A stretch of DNA of 64,000 nt from Melastoma dodecandrum (Eukaryota; Streptophyta; Magnoliopsida; Myrtales; Melastomataceae), in the NCBI GenBank assembly GCA_029817715.1, contig JARUPY010000398.1, positions 992,001 through 1,056,000 on the forward strand, in the 5' to 3' direction. The notes below the pieces were generated by a model. That model was not told the origin of the DNA. It made no database searches and saw only the letters and a list, made by a program, of their open reading frames with translations. This document shows, piece after piece, positions 24,550-34,087 of the stretch. Every line of letters begins with the position of its first letter. Positions within the stretch are counted from its first letter, which is position 1. A program made the translations under genes and the position numbers.

Positions 24550-26565
24550 CTACTCGTTGGCGCTGGCCGAAACGTCGAGCGCGTCGAGGAGGACATCGGG
24601 CGTCGAAAGCAGCGCCGCATCCGCGATGCCGAGGCCGGTCTTCGACGTCGCGGAGATGTGCAGCGTCTTCGGCTGGGCGATGAATTTCGCGACCGCGGCG
24701 CCGATCGCCTTGCCGGCGGTGCCGTTGCCGAGAACCGCCGGGATCTGCGTCGCGGCGACGTCCGCGAGCTGCGTCTGTTCCTGCTGCGGCGTGAGATTGT
24801 CCGCCTTCGCGCGCCAGGCGAGGGCCCGATCGACGAGCCCCGCATTCTCGATCTTCAGGTCCGCACTCTTCACGAGGAGCGCGAGAGCCGCGACCTTCGA
24901 GGCGTTCGTGTCCTGCGAGAAGAGGGCGGGGCTGACGTTCGCGAGATCGAGGCTGAGGTGGACCGCGCCCATGTCCGCGCCGCTGACCGTGAAGTTCTTG
25001 ATGGTCGCGGTCTGTGCCCCCTTGTCGTACCGCGTCTCGAAGCCGCCGGACGTGTTGATGCGCGTGTAGCCCATCTCGGCGAGCGGGGTGCCGGCGCTGT
25101 CGGGCGGAAGGTCGAAGACGAGCTGATCGAGCGCGAAGGCTCCCTGTCGCACCCCGTCGTCCGAGGCCGGCTCGGCCGAGAAGCCGGCATGCTTCAAGGT
25201 GAACTTCACGTGCGTCGGGGCGGCGTCGGGCTTGCTGGCCTTCGTCGTCGTGTCGAGCGCGACGTCGGTCAGGTCGGTCCGTGCGAGGCTGGGGACGGGC
25301 GCATCCTTGGCGTCCTTCGTCAGCGGCTTCTCGTCGGTGAGCGGGATCTCGAGCCGCGTGAGCTCGAACCCGCCGACCGCGAGGGTCGTGTCGGGACCGT
25401 TGAAGGCGAGTCCGGACACTTTCGCGGCGCCGACCTTGCCGCTCCCCCACTGCTGCATCGACAGGCTCGCGACGGTGAGCGTCTGATGGTCCTGTTCCAT
25501 CGCGACCTTCAGGTCGCTCGCGCTCATCGAGTCGAGCGAGAGCGACTGGAAGAGGTCGCGCGTCGCCGCCTTGCTCGCCTCGGGGTCTTTCGACGTCGTC
25601 TGATCGAGCGAGGTCTTCAAAGGACGCCCCTTGAGACCGCTCTCCTGGATCGGCCCGATGGATGTCTCGGTCTTCTGGGTGAGGTCCGAGATGCGAACGC
25701 CGTTGACAGAGATGCTGTCGACCAAAGGCACCAAGGGCTCCGCATCGTCGCTGCGCCGGGTGGAGAAGACGCGCACGATCTGAGCGAGGTCGAGACCCTT
25801 CGACTGGATCGCGCCGATCGTGCCGTTGACGACGCCCTTCGGCGTCTTCGAGGCGAGCGACAGGCCGCCGGCGCTGCCGGTCTCGACGCGCCCCGCCACG
25901 ACGTTGGCGAGCAGGATGTCGTGCTCGCTCCAATGCGTCTCGACGTCGGTCTTGATCGTGTCGGCCGCGATCTCCGGAACGACGATGGAGGCGGCGTTCA
26001 GCTTCTTCAGCCGGTCGAGCACCGGCTCGCTCGATTTGGTGTCGAGCAGCGCCGAGAGATCGGCATCGGAAAGCGTGGTCCCGCCGAGCTCGACATGCTT
26101 GATGCGATATGTCGTATCGCCGGCGAGAATGGTGACGTTGTCCGCGCTCGCCTTGCCCGGCACGGAGGCGGTGGGCGCAGCGGGTGGCGCGGCCGGAACC
26201 GGGACGGGAGGCGCTGCCTGAGGAGCCGCCGGCGCCGCGTCGGGCGCGGGCTTCGCCGGCTCGTCGTCGAACGGCGAGGCGGCTGCGCTCTCGATGAAGG
26301 AGGGGAAGGGCGATGCCGCGGGCAGATGGAGCGCGCCGATCTCGATGGCCACTGCTCCACGCCGGATCTGGATTGCGCGCAGGTCGACGGAGCGATCGAA
26401 GATGTTGGCGGTGACCGACGCAACGCGGAGATCGGGGTTCCGCGCCAGGGCACGGGCCAACGTCGCCACCGCCCGTCGCTGTGCGGCCGTCTCGAGCGCG
26501 GCGACACCGGCCGCGACGGCGGTCGTCGTCAGAAGAACGGCGGTCAGCGACTTCGACAACACCAT
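24550..26565 (-). CDS. Large exported protein of unknown function
   Basis: 671 residues with an N-terminal hydrophobic anchor or signal (LTAVLLTTTAVAAGVAAL). There is a Pro/Ala low-complexity linker around residues 105-150. The remaining sequence alternates short hydrophobic strands and Asp/Ser/Thr-rich turns (for example LKLDLTDVALDTTTK-like patterns), suggesting a beta-rich periplasmic protein. It could be distantly AsmA-like, but I see no diagnostic motif. It stands alone between a CoxG-like gene and erpA. Confidence 0.6.
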   Translation of the reverse strand: MVLSKSLTAVLLTTTAVAAGVAALETAAQRRAVATLARALARNPDLRVASVTANIFDRSVDLRAIQIRRGAVAIEIGALHLPAASPFPSFIESAAASPFDDEPAKPAPDAAPAAPQAAPPVPVPAAPPAAPTASVPGKASADNVTILAGDTTYRIKHVELGGTTLSDADLSALLDTKSSEPVLDRLKKLNAASIVVPEIAADTIKTDVETHWSEHDILLANVVAGRVETGSAGGLSLASKTPKGVVNGTIGAIQSKGLDLAQIVRVFSTRRSDDAEPLVPLVDSISVNGVRISDLTQKTETSIGPIQESGLKGRPLKTSLDQTTSKDPEASKAATRDLFQSLSLDSMSASDLKVAMEQDHQTLTVASLSMQQWGSGKVGAAKVSGLAFNGPDTTLAVGGFELTRLEIPLTDEKPLTKDAKDAPVPSLARTDLTDVALDTTTKASKPDAAPTHVKFTLKHAGFSAEPASDDGVRQGAFALDQLVFDLPPDSAGTPLAEMGYTRINTSGGFETRYDKGAQTATIKNFTVSGADMGAVHLSLDLANVSPALFSQDTNASKVAALALLVKSADLKIENAGLVDRALAWRAKADNLTPQQEQTQLADVAATQIPAVLGNGTAGKAIGAAVAKFIAQPKTLHISATSKTGLGIADAALLSTPDVLLDALDVSASANE

Positions 26566-26684
26566 GGATCAGATCCCCCGCCACGACCCGGCGACGCGGA
26601 ACTCTCGCGACAAAACAAGACGCAAGGCAAGCGACACGCCCTCAGAAAGCGCAAGCGCGACATTTCCGTATCAGCGGGCGCCGG

Positions 26685-27029
26685 TCAGACCGAGAAGCTG
26701 GTGCCGCAACCGCAGGACGACGTCGCCTGCGGGTTCTCGATCTTGAACATGCGGCCCATCAGGTTGTCGATGAAATCGATCTTCGAGCCGCGAAGGAAGC
26801 CGAGCGACGTCGGGTCGATCAGCACGGTGGCCCCGTCGCGCTGGAGCACCAGATCGTCGTCCTCGCGGTCCTGCACGACATCGTAGGTATACTGGAAGCC
26901 GGAGCAGCCGCCGCCGTCGACCCCGATGCGAAGAGCGGAGCCGGGAGTCTCGTCGTGCAGGATCTCGGCGACACGCCGCGCCGCCGCAGCGGTGAGATCG
27001 ACGGGCAGGTCGAGTGTCGTCTCGCTCAT
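26685..27029 (-). CDS. erpA: ErpA/IscA-type Fe-S carrier protein
   Basis: 114 residues. The A-type carrier's three cysteines are present: GGGCSGFQYTY, and SSCGCGTSF near the C-terminus. It receives clusters from the scaffold and passes them to apoproteins. It is divergent from dgt with a 104-base gap, the usual neighbourhood in Rhizobiales. This carrier probably serves the suf system, whose operon lacks sufA. Confidence 0.93.
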   Translation of the reverse strand: MSETTLDLPVDLTAAAARRVAEILHDETPGSALRIGVDGGGCSGFQYTYDVVQDREDDDLVLQRDGATVLIDPTSLGFLRGSKIDFIDNLMGRMFKIENPQATSSCGCGTSFSV

Positions 27030-27133
27030 GGCCTTCCCAGACTGTTCACAATCCGACGGCGCGCTTGCCGTGCCGGCCCTGCGTAGATACGTGCGGCATC
27101 GCGTGACCGCAACCGCTCGTCTCTCGCGCGGCG

Positions 27134-28351
27134 ATGAGGGGATCCGCCTTGAACAGAGCGCCCTACGCGGCCGATCCGACCCGAAGCCGAGGGCGCCTGC
27201 TCGCCGAGCCGGGCTCCCCGACGCGATCGGATTTCCAGCGCGACCGCGACCGCATCATCCATTCGACGGCCTTTCGGCGCCTCGCGCACAAGACGCAGGT
27301 CTTCGTGCCGCACGAGGGCGACCATTATCGCACCCGCCTGACGCATTCGATCGAGGTGGGACAGCTCGCGCGGGCTATCGCACGCTCGCTCCGGCTGGAC
27401 GAAGACCTCGCCGAGGCGATCGCGCTCGCGCACGACCTCGGCCATACGCCCTTCGGGCATACCGGCGAGGAGGTCCTCGACGCCCTGATGGCCTGCGCCG
27501 GCGGCTTCGATCACAATGCGCAGACGCTTCGCATCGTGACGAAGCTCGAGCGGCGCTACGCCGCGTTCGACGGGCTGAACCTGACCTACGAGACCGTGGA
27601 AGGCCTCGCCAAGCACAACGGGCCGCTGCGCCTGCCCGACGGCACGCCCGTGGCCGCATATCGCTCGCGCGGCGTGCCCGGTGTCTTCGTCGAGGAGGAC
27701 GCCGTCTACGGCCTCGCGCTCGATGCCTACGCCTCGGCGGAAGCGCAGGCGGCCGCCATCGCCGACGACATCGCCTACAATGCGCACGACATCGACGACG
27801 GATTGCGAGCCGGCATGTTCTCGCTCGCGGACTGCCGGGAAGTGCCGTTCCTCGCCGCGCTCCTCGCCGAGATCGACAACCGTCATCCCGGGCTCGACGA
27901 AGGCCGCGTCGTGCACGAGCTCTCGCGTCGCCTGATCACGCGTTTCGTCGAAGATGTCACCGAGGAGGGCGAGCGGCGGCTGGACGGGCTCGCTAGCGTG
28001 GCGGAGGTCCGTGCCGCCGGCCGATCCGTCATCGCCTTCTCGCATGGAGTCGCGGAGGCCGAACGCGAGATCAAGGCGTTCCTCTGGACGCATATGTACC
28101 GCCACCCGGAGCTGGTCGGAATCCGGGAGCGGGCCGGCACGATCGTGCGCGAACTCTTCGGGCTCTTCCAGGCGACGCCCGCCCTGCTGCCGGACGAGTG
28201 GGGAGCGGGGCTCGACCAGAGCGATATCGTGCGGCGGGACCGCCTCATCTGCGACTACATCGCCGGCATGACCGACCGCTACGCCATCGCCGAGCACCGC
28301 CGCTACTTTCCCGTCACGCCCGAGCTACGGCTTCGCGCCCGCTCGGGCTGA
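27134..28351 (+). CDS. dgt: dNTP triphosphohydrolase (Dgt-like)
   Basis: 405 residues. HD-domain residues are visible: THSIEVGQLAR (His), ALAHDLGHTPFGHTGE (His-Asp and the following His) and, later, IADDIAYNAHDIDDG (Asp). It belongs to the shorter type 2 dGTPase-like group that hydrolyses dNTPs to nucleoside and triphosphate. It starts at the ATG after GGCG. Its last 27 bases overlap a convergent membrane-protein gene. Confidence 0.92.
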   Translation: MRGSALNRAPYAADPTRSRGRLLAEPGSPTRSDFQRDRDRIIHSTAFRRLAHKTQVFVPHEGDHYRTRLTHSIEVGQLARAIARSLRLDEDLAEAIALAHDLGHTPFGHTGEEVLDALMACAGGFDHNAQTLRIVTKLERRYAAFDGLNLTYETVEGLAKHNGPLRLPDGTPVAAYRSRGVPGVFVEEDAVYGLALDAYASAEAQAAAIADDIAYNAHDIDDGLRAGMFSLADCREVPFLAALLAEIDNRHPGLDEGRVVHELSRRLITRFVEDVTEEGERRLDGLASVAEVRAAGRSVIAFSHGVAEAEREIKAFLWTHMYRHPELVGIRERAGTIVRELFGLFQATPALLPDEWGAGLDQSDIVRRDRLICDYIAGMTDRYAIAEHRRYFPVTPELRLRARSG

Positions 28352-28669
28352 GCTGACCGCCGGGCGCCGACGGAAACGAAGAACGAGGGCGCGCACGAGC
28401 AGGATCGCCCAGATCACGGCAGCGACGAGCATGCCCGGCATGGTCGCCAGCGCCAGCCAGCCCATCACGAACATATCGGTGAGCAGGGTGCCGAGATCGA
28501 CGCCGAAGCGCACGCAGGGGTGGACCGAGCCTTCGTCGACCTCGCAGCCGAGCGCCTGCGCCGCTGCGATCGAGATCGCGACGCTGACGACCGGCGCGAA
28601 GCTGATTACGGTCAGCGCGATGAGCGCAAGAAGGCCGATCCGGCGCAGGACGCGCGACGTCCGCTCCAA
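28325..28669 (-). CDS. Small membrane protein of unknown function
   Basis: 114 residues starting at TTG one base after the mipZ stop. Two or three hydrophobic segments (LLALIALTVISFAPVVSVAI, MFVMGWLALATM, AVIWAILLV) frame a short loop with two Cys residues (GCEVDEGSVHPC). A basic tail follows. No family is recognised. Placement suggests cotranscription with mipZ. Confidence 0.6.
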   Translation of the reverse strand: MERTSRVLRRIGLLALIALTVISFAPVVSVAISIAAAQALGCEVDEGSVHPCVRFGVDLGTLLTDMFVMGWLALATMPGMLVAAVIWAILLVRALVLRFRRRPAVSSARAGAKP

Positions 28670-28670
28670 C

Positions 28671-29597
28671 TCAGCCCTGCATGCGGCGATAGAGGCCGGC
28701 GATGCGCTCGAACCATTCGTGGCGCGCCTGCAGATGGGCCAGGCCGTTGCCGCGCTCGGGCAACTGCAGCGTCGCGACGAGCTCCTCGATCTCGCGGCGC
28801 GCCGATTGCTGCGACGTCGAGAGCGAGCCCGTCTTCATCGCCTCTTCGATCGGATCGAGCGCGGTGAGCCCGATCGGGAAGAGTTCGCGGAAGATGACGC
28901 GATCGTGCAGCCCATCGGCCGCGCGGAATTTCAATTCGGTGCTCATGCGCCGCAGGCTCGTCGCGATCTGGCGCGCGTTGTTCGACTGCAGCGAGGCGAT
29001 GCGGTTGCGCACCAGCACCCAGTCGATGATCCCCTGGTCGACGAGCGCGCGCTTGCGCCGCGCTTCGAGAACGAGATCGGCGTAGTGTGCGACCGCGCCG
29101 CGCTGCGATCGATCGTGATGCACGCGCGAAAAGACGTCGACGTCGATGTAGGAATCGTTGACCGGGGAGACGAGCGTATCGGCGAGCGAATGGGCGAGCC
29201 GCATCAGGTAGGAATCGGAGGCCGGCGTGTCGATCACCACGAATTCGTAGGCGTGCTCGACCTGCGAGATCGCCTCCGCGAACGCCGCGAATTCGGTCGT
29301 CTCGTTGTCGCGCACGCTCTCGGATTCGCCGCGCGCGGGGGCGAAATGCAGCGGCAGTTCGACGTCCCAGGGCGCGTTCTTCGCCCAGGAGCGGCGGTTT
29401 TCGAGGAACCGCGTGAGCGTCTGCTGACGCGTGTCGAGATCGATCGTCGCGACCCGGAAGCCGGCCTTCAGCAAGGCGACGGTCAGGTGGATAGAGACGG
29501 TGGACTTGCCCGTGCCGCCCTTCTCGTTGCCGACGACGATGACATGCGCCGAGCGCAGATCCGGCGGGTCGAGGTCGAAATCCGCGTCCGCCGCCAT
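28671..29597 (-). CDS. mipZ: MipZ-type cell division positioning ATPase
   Basis: 308 residues from ATG 29597; a TTG three codons earlier (29606) is possible. The deviant Walker A is NEKGGTGKST. IDLDTRQQTLTRFLENR is a MipZ signature, and VVIDTPASDSYLMRLAHS and the DVFSR stretch follow. In alphaproteobacteria MipZ forms a polar gradient with ParB and keeps FtsZ at midcell. Its presence supports the taxonomic call. Confidence 0.92.
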   Translation of the reverse strand: MAADADFDLDPPDLRSAHVIVVGNEKGGTGKSTVSIHLTVALLKAGFRVATIDLDTRQQTLTRFLENRRSWAKNAPWDVELPLHFAPARGESESVRDNETTEFAAFAEAISQVEHAYEFVVIDTPASDSYLMRLAHSLADTLVSPVNDSYIDVDVFSRVHHDRSQRGAVAHYADLVLEARRKRALVDQGIIDWVLVRNRIASLQSNNARQIATSLRRMSTELKFRAADGLHDRVIFRELFPIGLTALDPIEEAMKTGSLSTSQQSARREIEELVATLQLPERGNGLAHLQARHEWFERIAGLYRRMQG

Positions 29598-29645
29598 ATC
29601 GATCAAGCGAGCCCCCGCAAACGGCCGAATCTATCAGCGCGAAGG

Positions 29646-30866
29646 CTAGTCTGTCTCGCAAGCCGGTGTCACGCTTGCGGGAGTAGGCCTGAACAGCCAG
29701 TCGTATCGCCTGGCGAGGCGTTTCGGGCCGGCGAGCCGCATCGCGGCGTCGCGTGCCAGCGCCGCCGCCCCTCCCAGATGATAGATGCGGCCCTGCTCGC
29801 GGGCGGCCAGCTGGACCCGCGTGGCACGCGCGACACGGGCCCGGGAATAAGCGGCGAGCGCGTCGGGCAATGCCGCGACGGCTGCGATGGCCCCGGCGAG
29901 CGCCGCCGCGTCTTCGATGGCCTGCGCCGCGCCTTGCGCCAGGAACGGCAGGATCGGATGCGCGGCATCGCCGAGCAGAGCGACGGGGCCGGCATGCCAG
30001 GCGGGCAGGGGCGCGCGGTCGTAGAGCGGCCAGGTCGACCACGTGTCCCCGGCGGCGATGAGGGCGCGCACGTCCGGGTGCCAGCGCGCGAAGCGCGCGG
30101 CGAGGACCGAGGCGTCGCCGGGGCCGGACCACAGATGCTCGGGGTCGACCGCGATGCGGTCGCGCGTGATGGCGACGATGTTGAGGGCGCGGCCGCCCGC
30201 CACGGGATAGTGCACGACATGCGCATCGCGCCCGAGCCAGAGGCCCGTCTCCGGCCGGGCGGGCTCTGGCGGTAGGTCCGCGCCGCCGCCGCCGATCGTC
30301 GTGCGCCAGGCGGTGCGGCCAGTCTCCTGCGGGCGGTCGTCGATCCCGCCGACGAGCCGCGAGCGCACGTCGGAATGGATGCCGTCGGCGCCGATCAGCC
30401 CGTCCGCCTCGAAAGAGCGCGCGATACGTCCCTGCTTCGCGGTCGCGACCACGCCCCGCGCGGTGGTTCCGAACCCGGCGAGGGCGGTCCCGAGATAGAG
30501 GTCGACCCGCGGCTCGGCGACGACCGCCGCCAGCAGCGCCGCCTGAAGGTCCGCGCGATGCACGACGAGGTAGGGCGCGCCCCAGCGGGCCTCGGCATCG
30601 GCGAGGGAAATGAACGAGAGCGACCGGGCGGTGCGCCCCGAGCGCACGCGCACGCCCTGTGGACGCGTCGCATGCGGCTCCAGAGTGGCGAGGACGCCGA
30701 GGTCCCGCAGGATGGAGGTCGCGTTCGGGGAGAGTTGCACGCCCGCGCCGATCGGCTCGAGCGCCTCCGCGCGCTCGATGAGCGAGACCTGCGCGCCCGC
30801 GCGGGCCTGCGCGAGCGCGGCGGTCAGTCCTCCGATGCCGGCGCCTGCGACGAGGAGATGCGGCAT
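29646..30866 (-). CDS. FAD-dependent aromatic monooxygenase-like protein
   Basis: 406 residues from ATG 30866. The FAD-binding GAGIGGLTAALAQARAG, the DG motif GLIGADGIHSDVRSRLVG and the second FAD motif LLGDAAHPILPFLAQGA are those of class A flavoprotein hydroxylases such as salicylate 1-monooxygenase. The substrate is unknown and no degradation genes adjoin it. Frames running further upstream are not supported. Confidence 0.88.
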   Translation of the reverse strand: MPHLLVAGAGIGGLTAALAQARAGAQVSLIERAEALEPIGAGVQLSPNATSILRDLGVLATLEPHATRPQGVRVRSGRTARSLSFISLADAEARWGAPYLVVHRADLQAALLAAVVAEPRVDLYLGTALAGFGTTARGVVATAKQGRIARSFEADGLIGADGIHSDVRSRLVGGIDDRPQETGRTAWRTTIGGGGADLPPEPARPETGLWLGRDAHVVHYPVAGGRALNIVAITRDRIAVDPEHLWSGPGDASVLAARFARWHPDVRALIAAGDTWSTWPLYDRAPLPAWHAGPVALLGDAAHPILPFLAQGAAQAIEDAAALAGAIAAVAALPDALAAYSRARVARATRVQLAAREQGRIYHLGGAAALARDAAMRLAGPKRLARRYDWLFRPTPASVTPACETD

Positions 30867-30880
30867 CGCTCTCGCGTTGC

Positions 30881-31132
30881 TCAGGCGGCCTTCGCACTCG
30901 GCATGTAGAGGCATTCGGGTGGCGCGCAGACGGTCGTCACCGACGGATCGTAGACGAAGCGCGTCGAGCAATAGGAACAGACGATGTCCGTCTCGTCGCC
31001 CATGTCGATGAAGATGTGCGGGTGGTCGAACGGCGGCAGCGCGCCGATGCACATGAACTCCTTGGCGGCCGTGCGGATCGCGGGCAGCCCGGGCTGATTG
31101 TGAAAATGCGGCGTTCCGTGCTGCTCGGCCAT
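30881..31132 (-). CDS. CHCC-type zinc-finger protein (NDUFS6-like)
   Basis: 83 residues. The metal ligands are in HPHIFIDMG, IVCSYCSTRFVYD and VCAPPEC. Such small proteins are homologues of the mitochondrial complex I accessory subunit NDUFS6 and are widespread in alphaproteobacteria. It lies 14 bases upstream of the monooxygenase gene. Confidence 0.88.
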   Translation of the reverse strand: MAEQHGTPHFHNQPGLPAIRTAAKEFMCIGALPPFDHPHIFIDMGDETDIVCSYCSTRFVYDPSVTTVCAPPECLYMPSAKAA

Positions 31133-31273
31133 CTGTTCGCGCTCCGGAGATGCGCCGTCCTACTCCAGGTCGCGAGGGGCCCGCAACGGGCGCACTTCGC
31201 CTTGCCGGCGCCCGACGGGCCATGCCACATCGCGCGGCGCGTGTGCATCGTGCGCGTTCCCGAGGGCAATTGC

Positions 31274-32062
31274 GTGGCCAATCCCGACAAGATCCGGATC
31301 AACGGCGTCGAGCTTTGCGTGCTCGACGAGACGCCCGAGGCCGCCCCCCGTGGCGAACCGATCCTGCTGATCCACGGCTTCGCCTCCAACCACGCGGTCA
31401 ACTGGGTCTTCCCGCAATGGCTGAAGACGCTGCTCGGCGACGGGCGGCGGGTGATCCTCGACGACGTGCGCGGCCACGGACGCAGCGAGAAGCTCTACGA
31501 TCCCGCCGCTTACGCGGCCGACGTGCTCGCGCACGACGCGCAAGGCATCCTCGATCATCTCGGGGTAGCTCGCGCGGACGTGATGGGTTATTCGATGGGC
31601 GCGCGGATCGCCGCCTTCCTGTGCCGACTGGCACCCGACCGGGTGCGGTCGGTCGTCTTCGGCGGCCTCGGCGACGGGCTGGTCTCGGGAGGGACCCTCC
31701 CGCAGGGCATCGCGGATGCGATGGATGCCCCGGCGCTGGAGAGCCTGAGCGATCCGACGCAGCGGATGTTCCGCGCCTTCGCCGACGCGACCAAGAGCGA
31801 TCGTGCGGCGCTGGCAGCCTGCATCCGCGGCAACCGGCAGCTGATGCCGGCCGACGAGGTGGCGCAGATCACCTGTCCGGCGCTCGTGGCCGTCGGCACC
31901 CAGGACGATATCGCGGGAGATCCGGATGCGCTGGCGGCGCTGCTGCCGCAAGCCGACACGCTCCACATCGTGGGACGCGACCACAACAAGGCGGTCGGCG
32001 ACCGCGCCTACAAGGACGCCGTTCTTCGATTTTTCGCGGAGCGGGACGGAAATGCTATATAA
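31274..32062 (+). CDS. Alpha/beta hydrolase
   Basis: 262 residues from GTG 31274, which has GAGGG upstream and fits the domain start (PDKIRINGVELCVLD). The oxyanion LIHGFASNHA, nucleophile elbow GYSMGARIA, acid in TQDDIAGDP and His in GRDHNKAV are all present. It resembles the pimeloyl-ester/haloperoxidase-like group; the substrate is unknown. It is divergent from the zinc-finger gene and 49 bases before cysE. Confidence 0.83.
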   Translation: MANPDKIRINGVELCVLDETPEAAPRGEPILLIHGFASNHAVNWVFPQWLKTLLGDGRRVILDDVRGHGRSEKLYDPAAYAADVLAHDAQGILDHLGVARADVMGYSMGARIAAFLCRLAPDRVRSVVFGGLGDGLVSGGTLPQGIADAMDAPALESLSDPTQRMFRAFADATKSDRAALAACIRGNRQLMPADEVAQITCPALVAVGTQDDIAGDPDALAALLPQADTLHIVGRDHNKAVGDRAYKDAVLRFFAERDGNAI

Positions 32063-32111
32063 CGAAGGGCTGAGGGCCGGGTGCTTCTCGCCCTCCCATC
32101 AGGATCGTTGA

Positions 32112-32984
32112 ATGATCGGCAAAGTCCAAGCCACCGCGAAGGTCGTGTCCCTGACCGGTCAGGATCCCGTCTTCTCGCGGATGACGAGCGAGGCGCAGGA
32201 AGTCATCCGTCGGGAGCCTGAGCTCGCCGGCTTCATCTACTCGACGGTCCTCAACCACGACTCGCTCGAGAGCGTCATCATCCATCGCATCGCGGCGCGG
32301 CTCTCGCATCAGGACGTGCCAAGCGACCTCATCCGCCAGGCCTACGCCGACTTCGTCACCGCCGATCCCGGCCTCGCCGAAGCCTTTCACGCCGACCTCC
32401 TGGCGGTGATCGATCGCGATCCCGCCTGCACGCGCCTGATCGAGCCAATCCTCTACTTCAAAGGCTTCCACGCGATCCAAGCGCACCGTCTCGCGCACGC
32501 GCTTTGGAAGGCCGGCCGGCATGATTTCGCATTTTACCTGCAGAGCCGATCCTCCGCTGTCTTCCAAACCGACGTTCATCCCGCCGCGCTGATCGGTCGG
32601 GGCGTTTTCCTCGATCACGCGACCGGCCTCGTCGTGGGCTCGACGGCGGTCATCGAGGACAACGTCTCGATGCTTCAGGATGTGACGCTCGGGGGCACCG
32701 GCAAGGAGATGGGAGACCGTCATCCGAAGGTGCGCCACGGCGTGCTGATCGGCGCTGGCGCCAAGATCCTCGGCAACATCGAGGTCGGCCATTGCGCGCG
32801 CATCGCGGCGGGCTCGGTCGTGCTGTCGCCGGTCCCGCCCAACAAGACGGTGGCTGGCGTGCCCGCGCGCATCGTCGGCGAGGCGGGCTGCGCCGAGCCG
32901 GCGCGGACGATGGACCAGATCCTCGCGGCCAAGCCGCCGTTCGAGGCGATCGAGGGACGCTCCGTTCTCGAACCGCGCCGCTAG
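32112..32984 (+). CDS. cysE: Serine O-acetyltransferase CysE
   Basis: 290 residues. The N-terminal helical SATase domain (DPVFSRMTSEAQEVIRREPELAGF, KGFHAIQAHRLAHALW) is followed by a left-handed beta helix with DHATGLVVG, LGGTGKEMGDRHPKV and PPNKTVAGVPARIVG. It acetylates L-serine with acetyl-CoA, the first step of cysteine synthesis, which feeds the cysteine desulfurases. Confidence 0.94.
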   Translation: MIGKVQATAKVVSLTGQDPVFSRMTSEAQEVIRREPELAGFIYSTVLNHDSLESVIIHRIAARLSHQDVPSDLIRQAYADFVTADPGLAEAFHADLLAVIDRDPACTRLIEPILYFKGFHAIQAHRLAHALWKAGRHDFAFYLQSRSSAVFQTDVHPAALIGRGVFLDHATGLVVGSTAVIEDNVSMLQDVTLGGTGKEMGDRHPKVRHGVLIGAGAKILGNIEVGHCARIAAGSVVLSPVPPNKTVAGVPARIVGEAGCAEPARTMDQILAAKPPFEAIEGRSVLEPRR

Positions 32985-33047
32985 AACCCGAGTTTACGCC
33001 TGCCGCGATATCTGGCAGGACACGCCTCCACGCGGCGGGAGAGATCG

Positions 33048-33443
33048 TTGGACAAGACCGAGATGCGAAAGCTGCAGGAATTCCTGCGCAAGAGCTTCGG
33101 CAATGAGAGCCTCAAGGTGACGCCGGCCCGCAAGGACGCGGGGAACGCCGAGGTTCATCTCGGCGAGCGCACCCTGGGCTCGCTCCTCGTCGACGACGAG
33201 GACGGCGACCGGTCCTTCTCCTTCGACATGAAGATCCCCGTCGAGCGTGCCGTGCTGCAGGATTACCTCCGCCGGCTCTTCGAGAACGACAAGCTGAAGA
33301 TCGTCGCGCGCGCCAAGAAGACCGATTCGGTCGAGCTCAACGTCGGCAGCGACTTCCTCGGCGTCGTCTCGGCCGACGATCCGAAGGGCAAGTCCTTCAC
33401 GCTGCAGATGGCGATCCTCGACTACGACCTCGAAGAGATCTGA
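33048..33443 (+). CDS. DUF3126 protein with two tandem domain copies
   Basis: 131 residues from TTG 33048 (MDKTEMRKLQ); ATG 33063 is an alternative start. DUF3126 proteins are normally about 70 residues. This one holds the unit twice: residues 9-63 (LQEFLRKSFGN to FSFDMKI) and 70-124 (LQDYLRRLFEN to FTLQMAIL) align end to end. The second copy keeps MAILDYDL. Function of the family is unknown. It lies 63 bases after cysE, as in many Rhizobiales. Confidence 0.85.
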   Translation: MDKTEMRKLQEFLRKSFGNESLKVTPARKDAGNAEVHLGERTLGSLLVDDEDGDRSFSFDMKIPVERAVLQDYLRRLFENDKLKIVARAKKTDSVELNVGSDFLGVVSADDPKGKSFTLQMAILDYDLEEI

Positions 33444-33451
33444 GCCGCGCT

Positions 33452-34087
33452 TCAGCGCCCGCCTTGGATGACGCGCAATTGCGGGCGCGCGCGCTGCATC
33501 GCGCCGTCGGCGACGAGGACCGAGCCGACCGCGGGGATGGCGGCGGGCGGCGACTGGTTCACCGCGATCCTGTTCGGCATCGCCTCCACGTCGCCCGGTC
33601 CGTCGACGATGCGCAGCGAGCGCAAGGTGAAGGGACCGATCGGCAGGAGCCCGAGCCAAGGCGCCTCGTTCATTGGCTTGATGAGGCCGAGCACCCGGGC
33701 ATGCGTCCGCCCGAAATGGCGAAGCGGCAGCAGCAGCAACTCGAACATGCACTCGTCCTGCCCGCGCGGCGCCGCGACGACACCGGCGACGACGGGGCAT
33801 GTGGCATCGGCGACCGTCATCATGATCGCGGCGGCGTTGCGCCGCTCCTCCGCGCGCCAGAGATCGAGGAACGGGCGCCCCTTCTGCTCGGAGTCGAGCA
33901 GGGCGTTCACGCGCGTCCCCGCGAGGCGGAAGGGAAAGCCCTGAACGAGGTCGACGTCGAGCATGAACGTGTCGGCGAGCACGGTGCGGATCTCAGCCGG
34001 ATCGATATCGCTGCGCTCCGGCGCCAGACGATCGCCGCGCAGCCGATTCCAGTAGTCGAAGAGATCGCGCGTCGCCGTGTGTCTCAT
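33452..34087 (-). CDS. PAS-domain protein (MopJ-like family)
   Basis: 211 residues. The N-terminal DLFDYWNRLRGDRLAPERSDIDPAEIRTVLADTFML and the FRLAGTRVNALL segment are typical of the alphaproteobacterial PAS_5 family, which includes Caulobacter polarity regulator MopJ. No enzymatic domain is attached. AGGGGAG precedes the ATG by five bases. The role here is unknown. Confidence 0.82.
   Translation of the reverse strand: MRHTATRDLFDYWNRLRGDRLAPERSDIDPAEIRTVLADTFMLDVDLVQGFPFRLAGTRVNALLDSEQKGRPFLDLWRAEERRNAAAIMMTVADATCPVVAGVVAAPRGQDECMFELLLLPLRHFGRTHARVLGLIKPMNEAPWLGLLPIGPFTLRSLRIVDGPGDVEAMPNRIAVNQSPPAAIPAVGSVLVADGAMQRARPQLRVIQGGR

Noticed and set aside
24658..26886. 742-codon plus-strand open frame opposite the large exported protein
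   Set aside because: The minus-strand gene has a signal peptide and normal amino acid use; the plus frame is Arg/Asp-rich without hydrophobic pattern.
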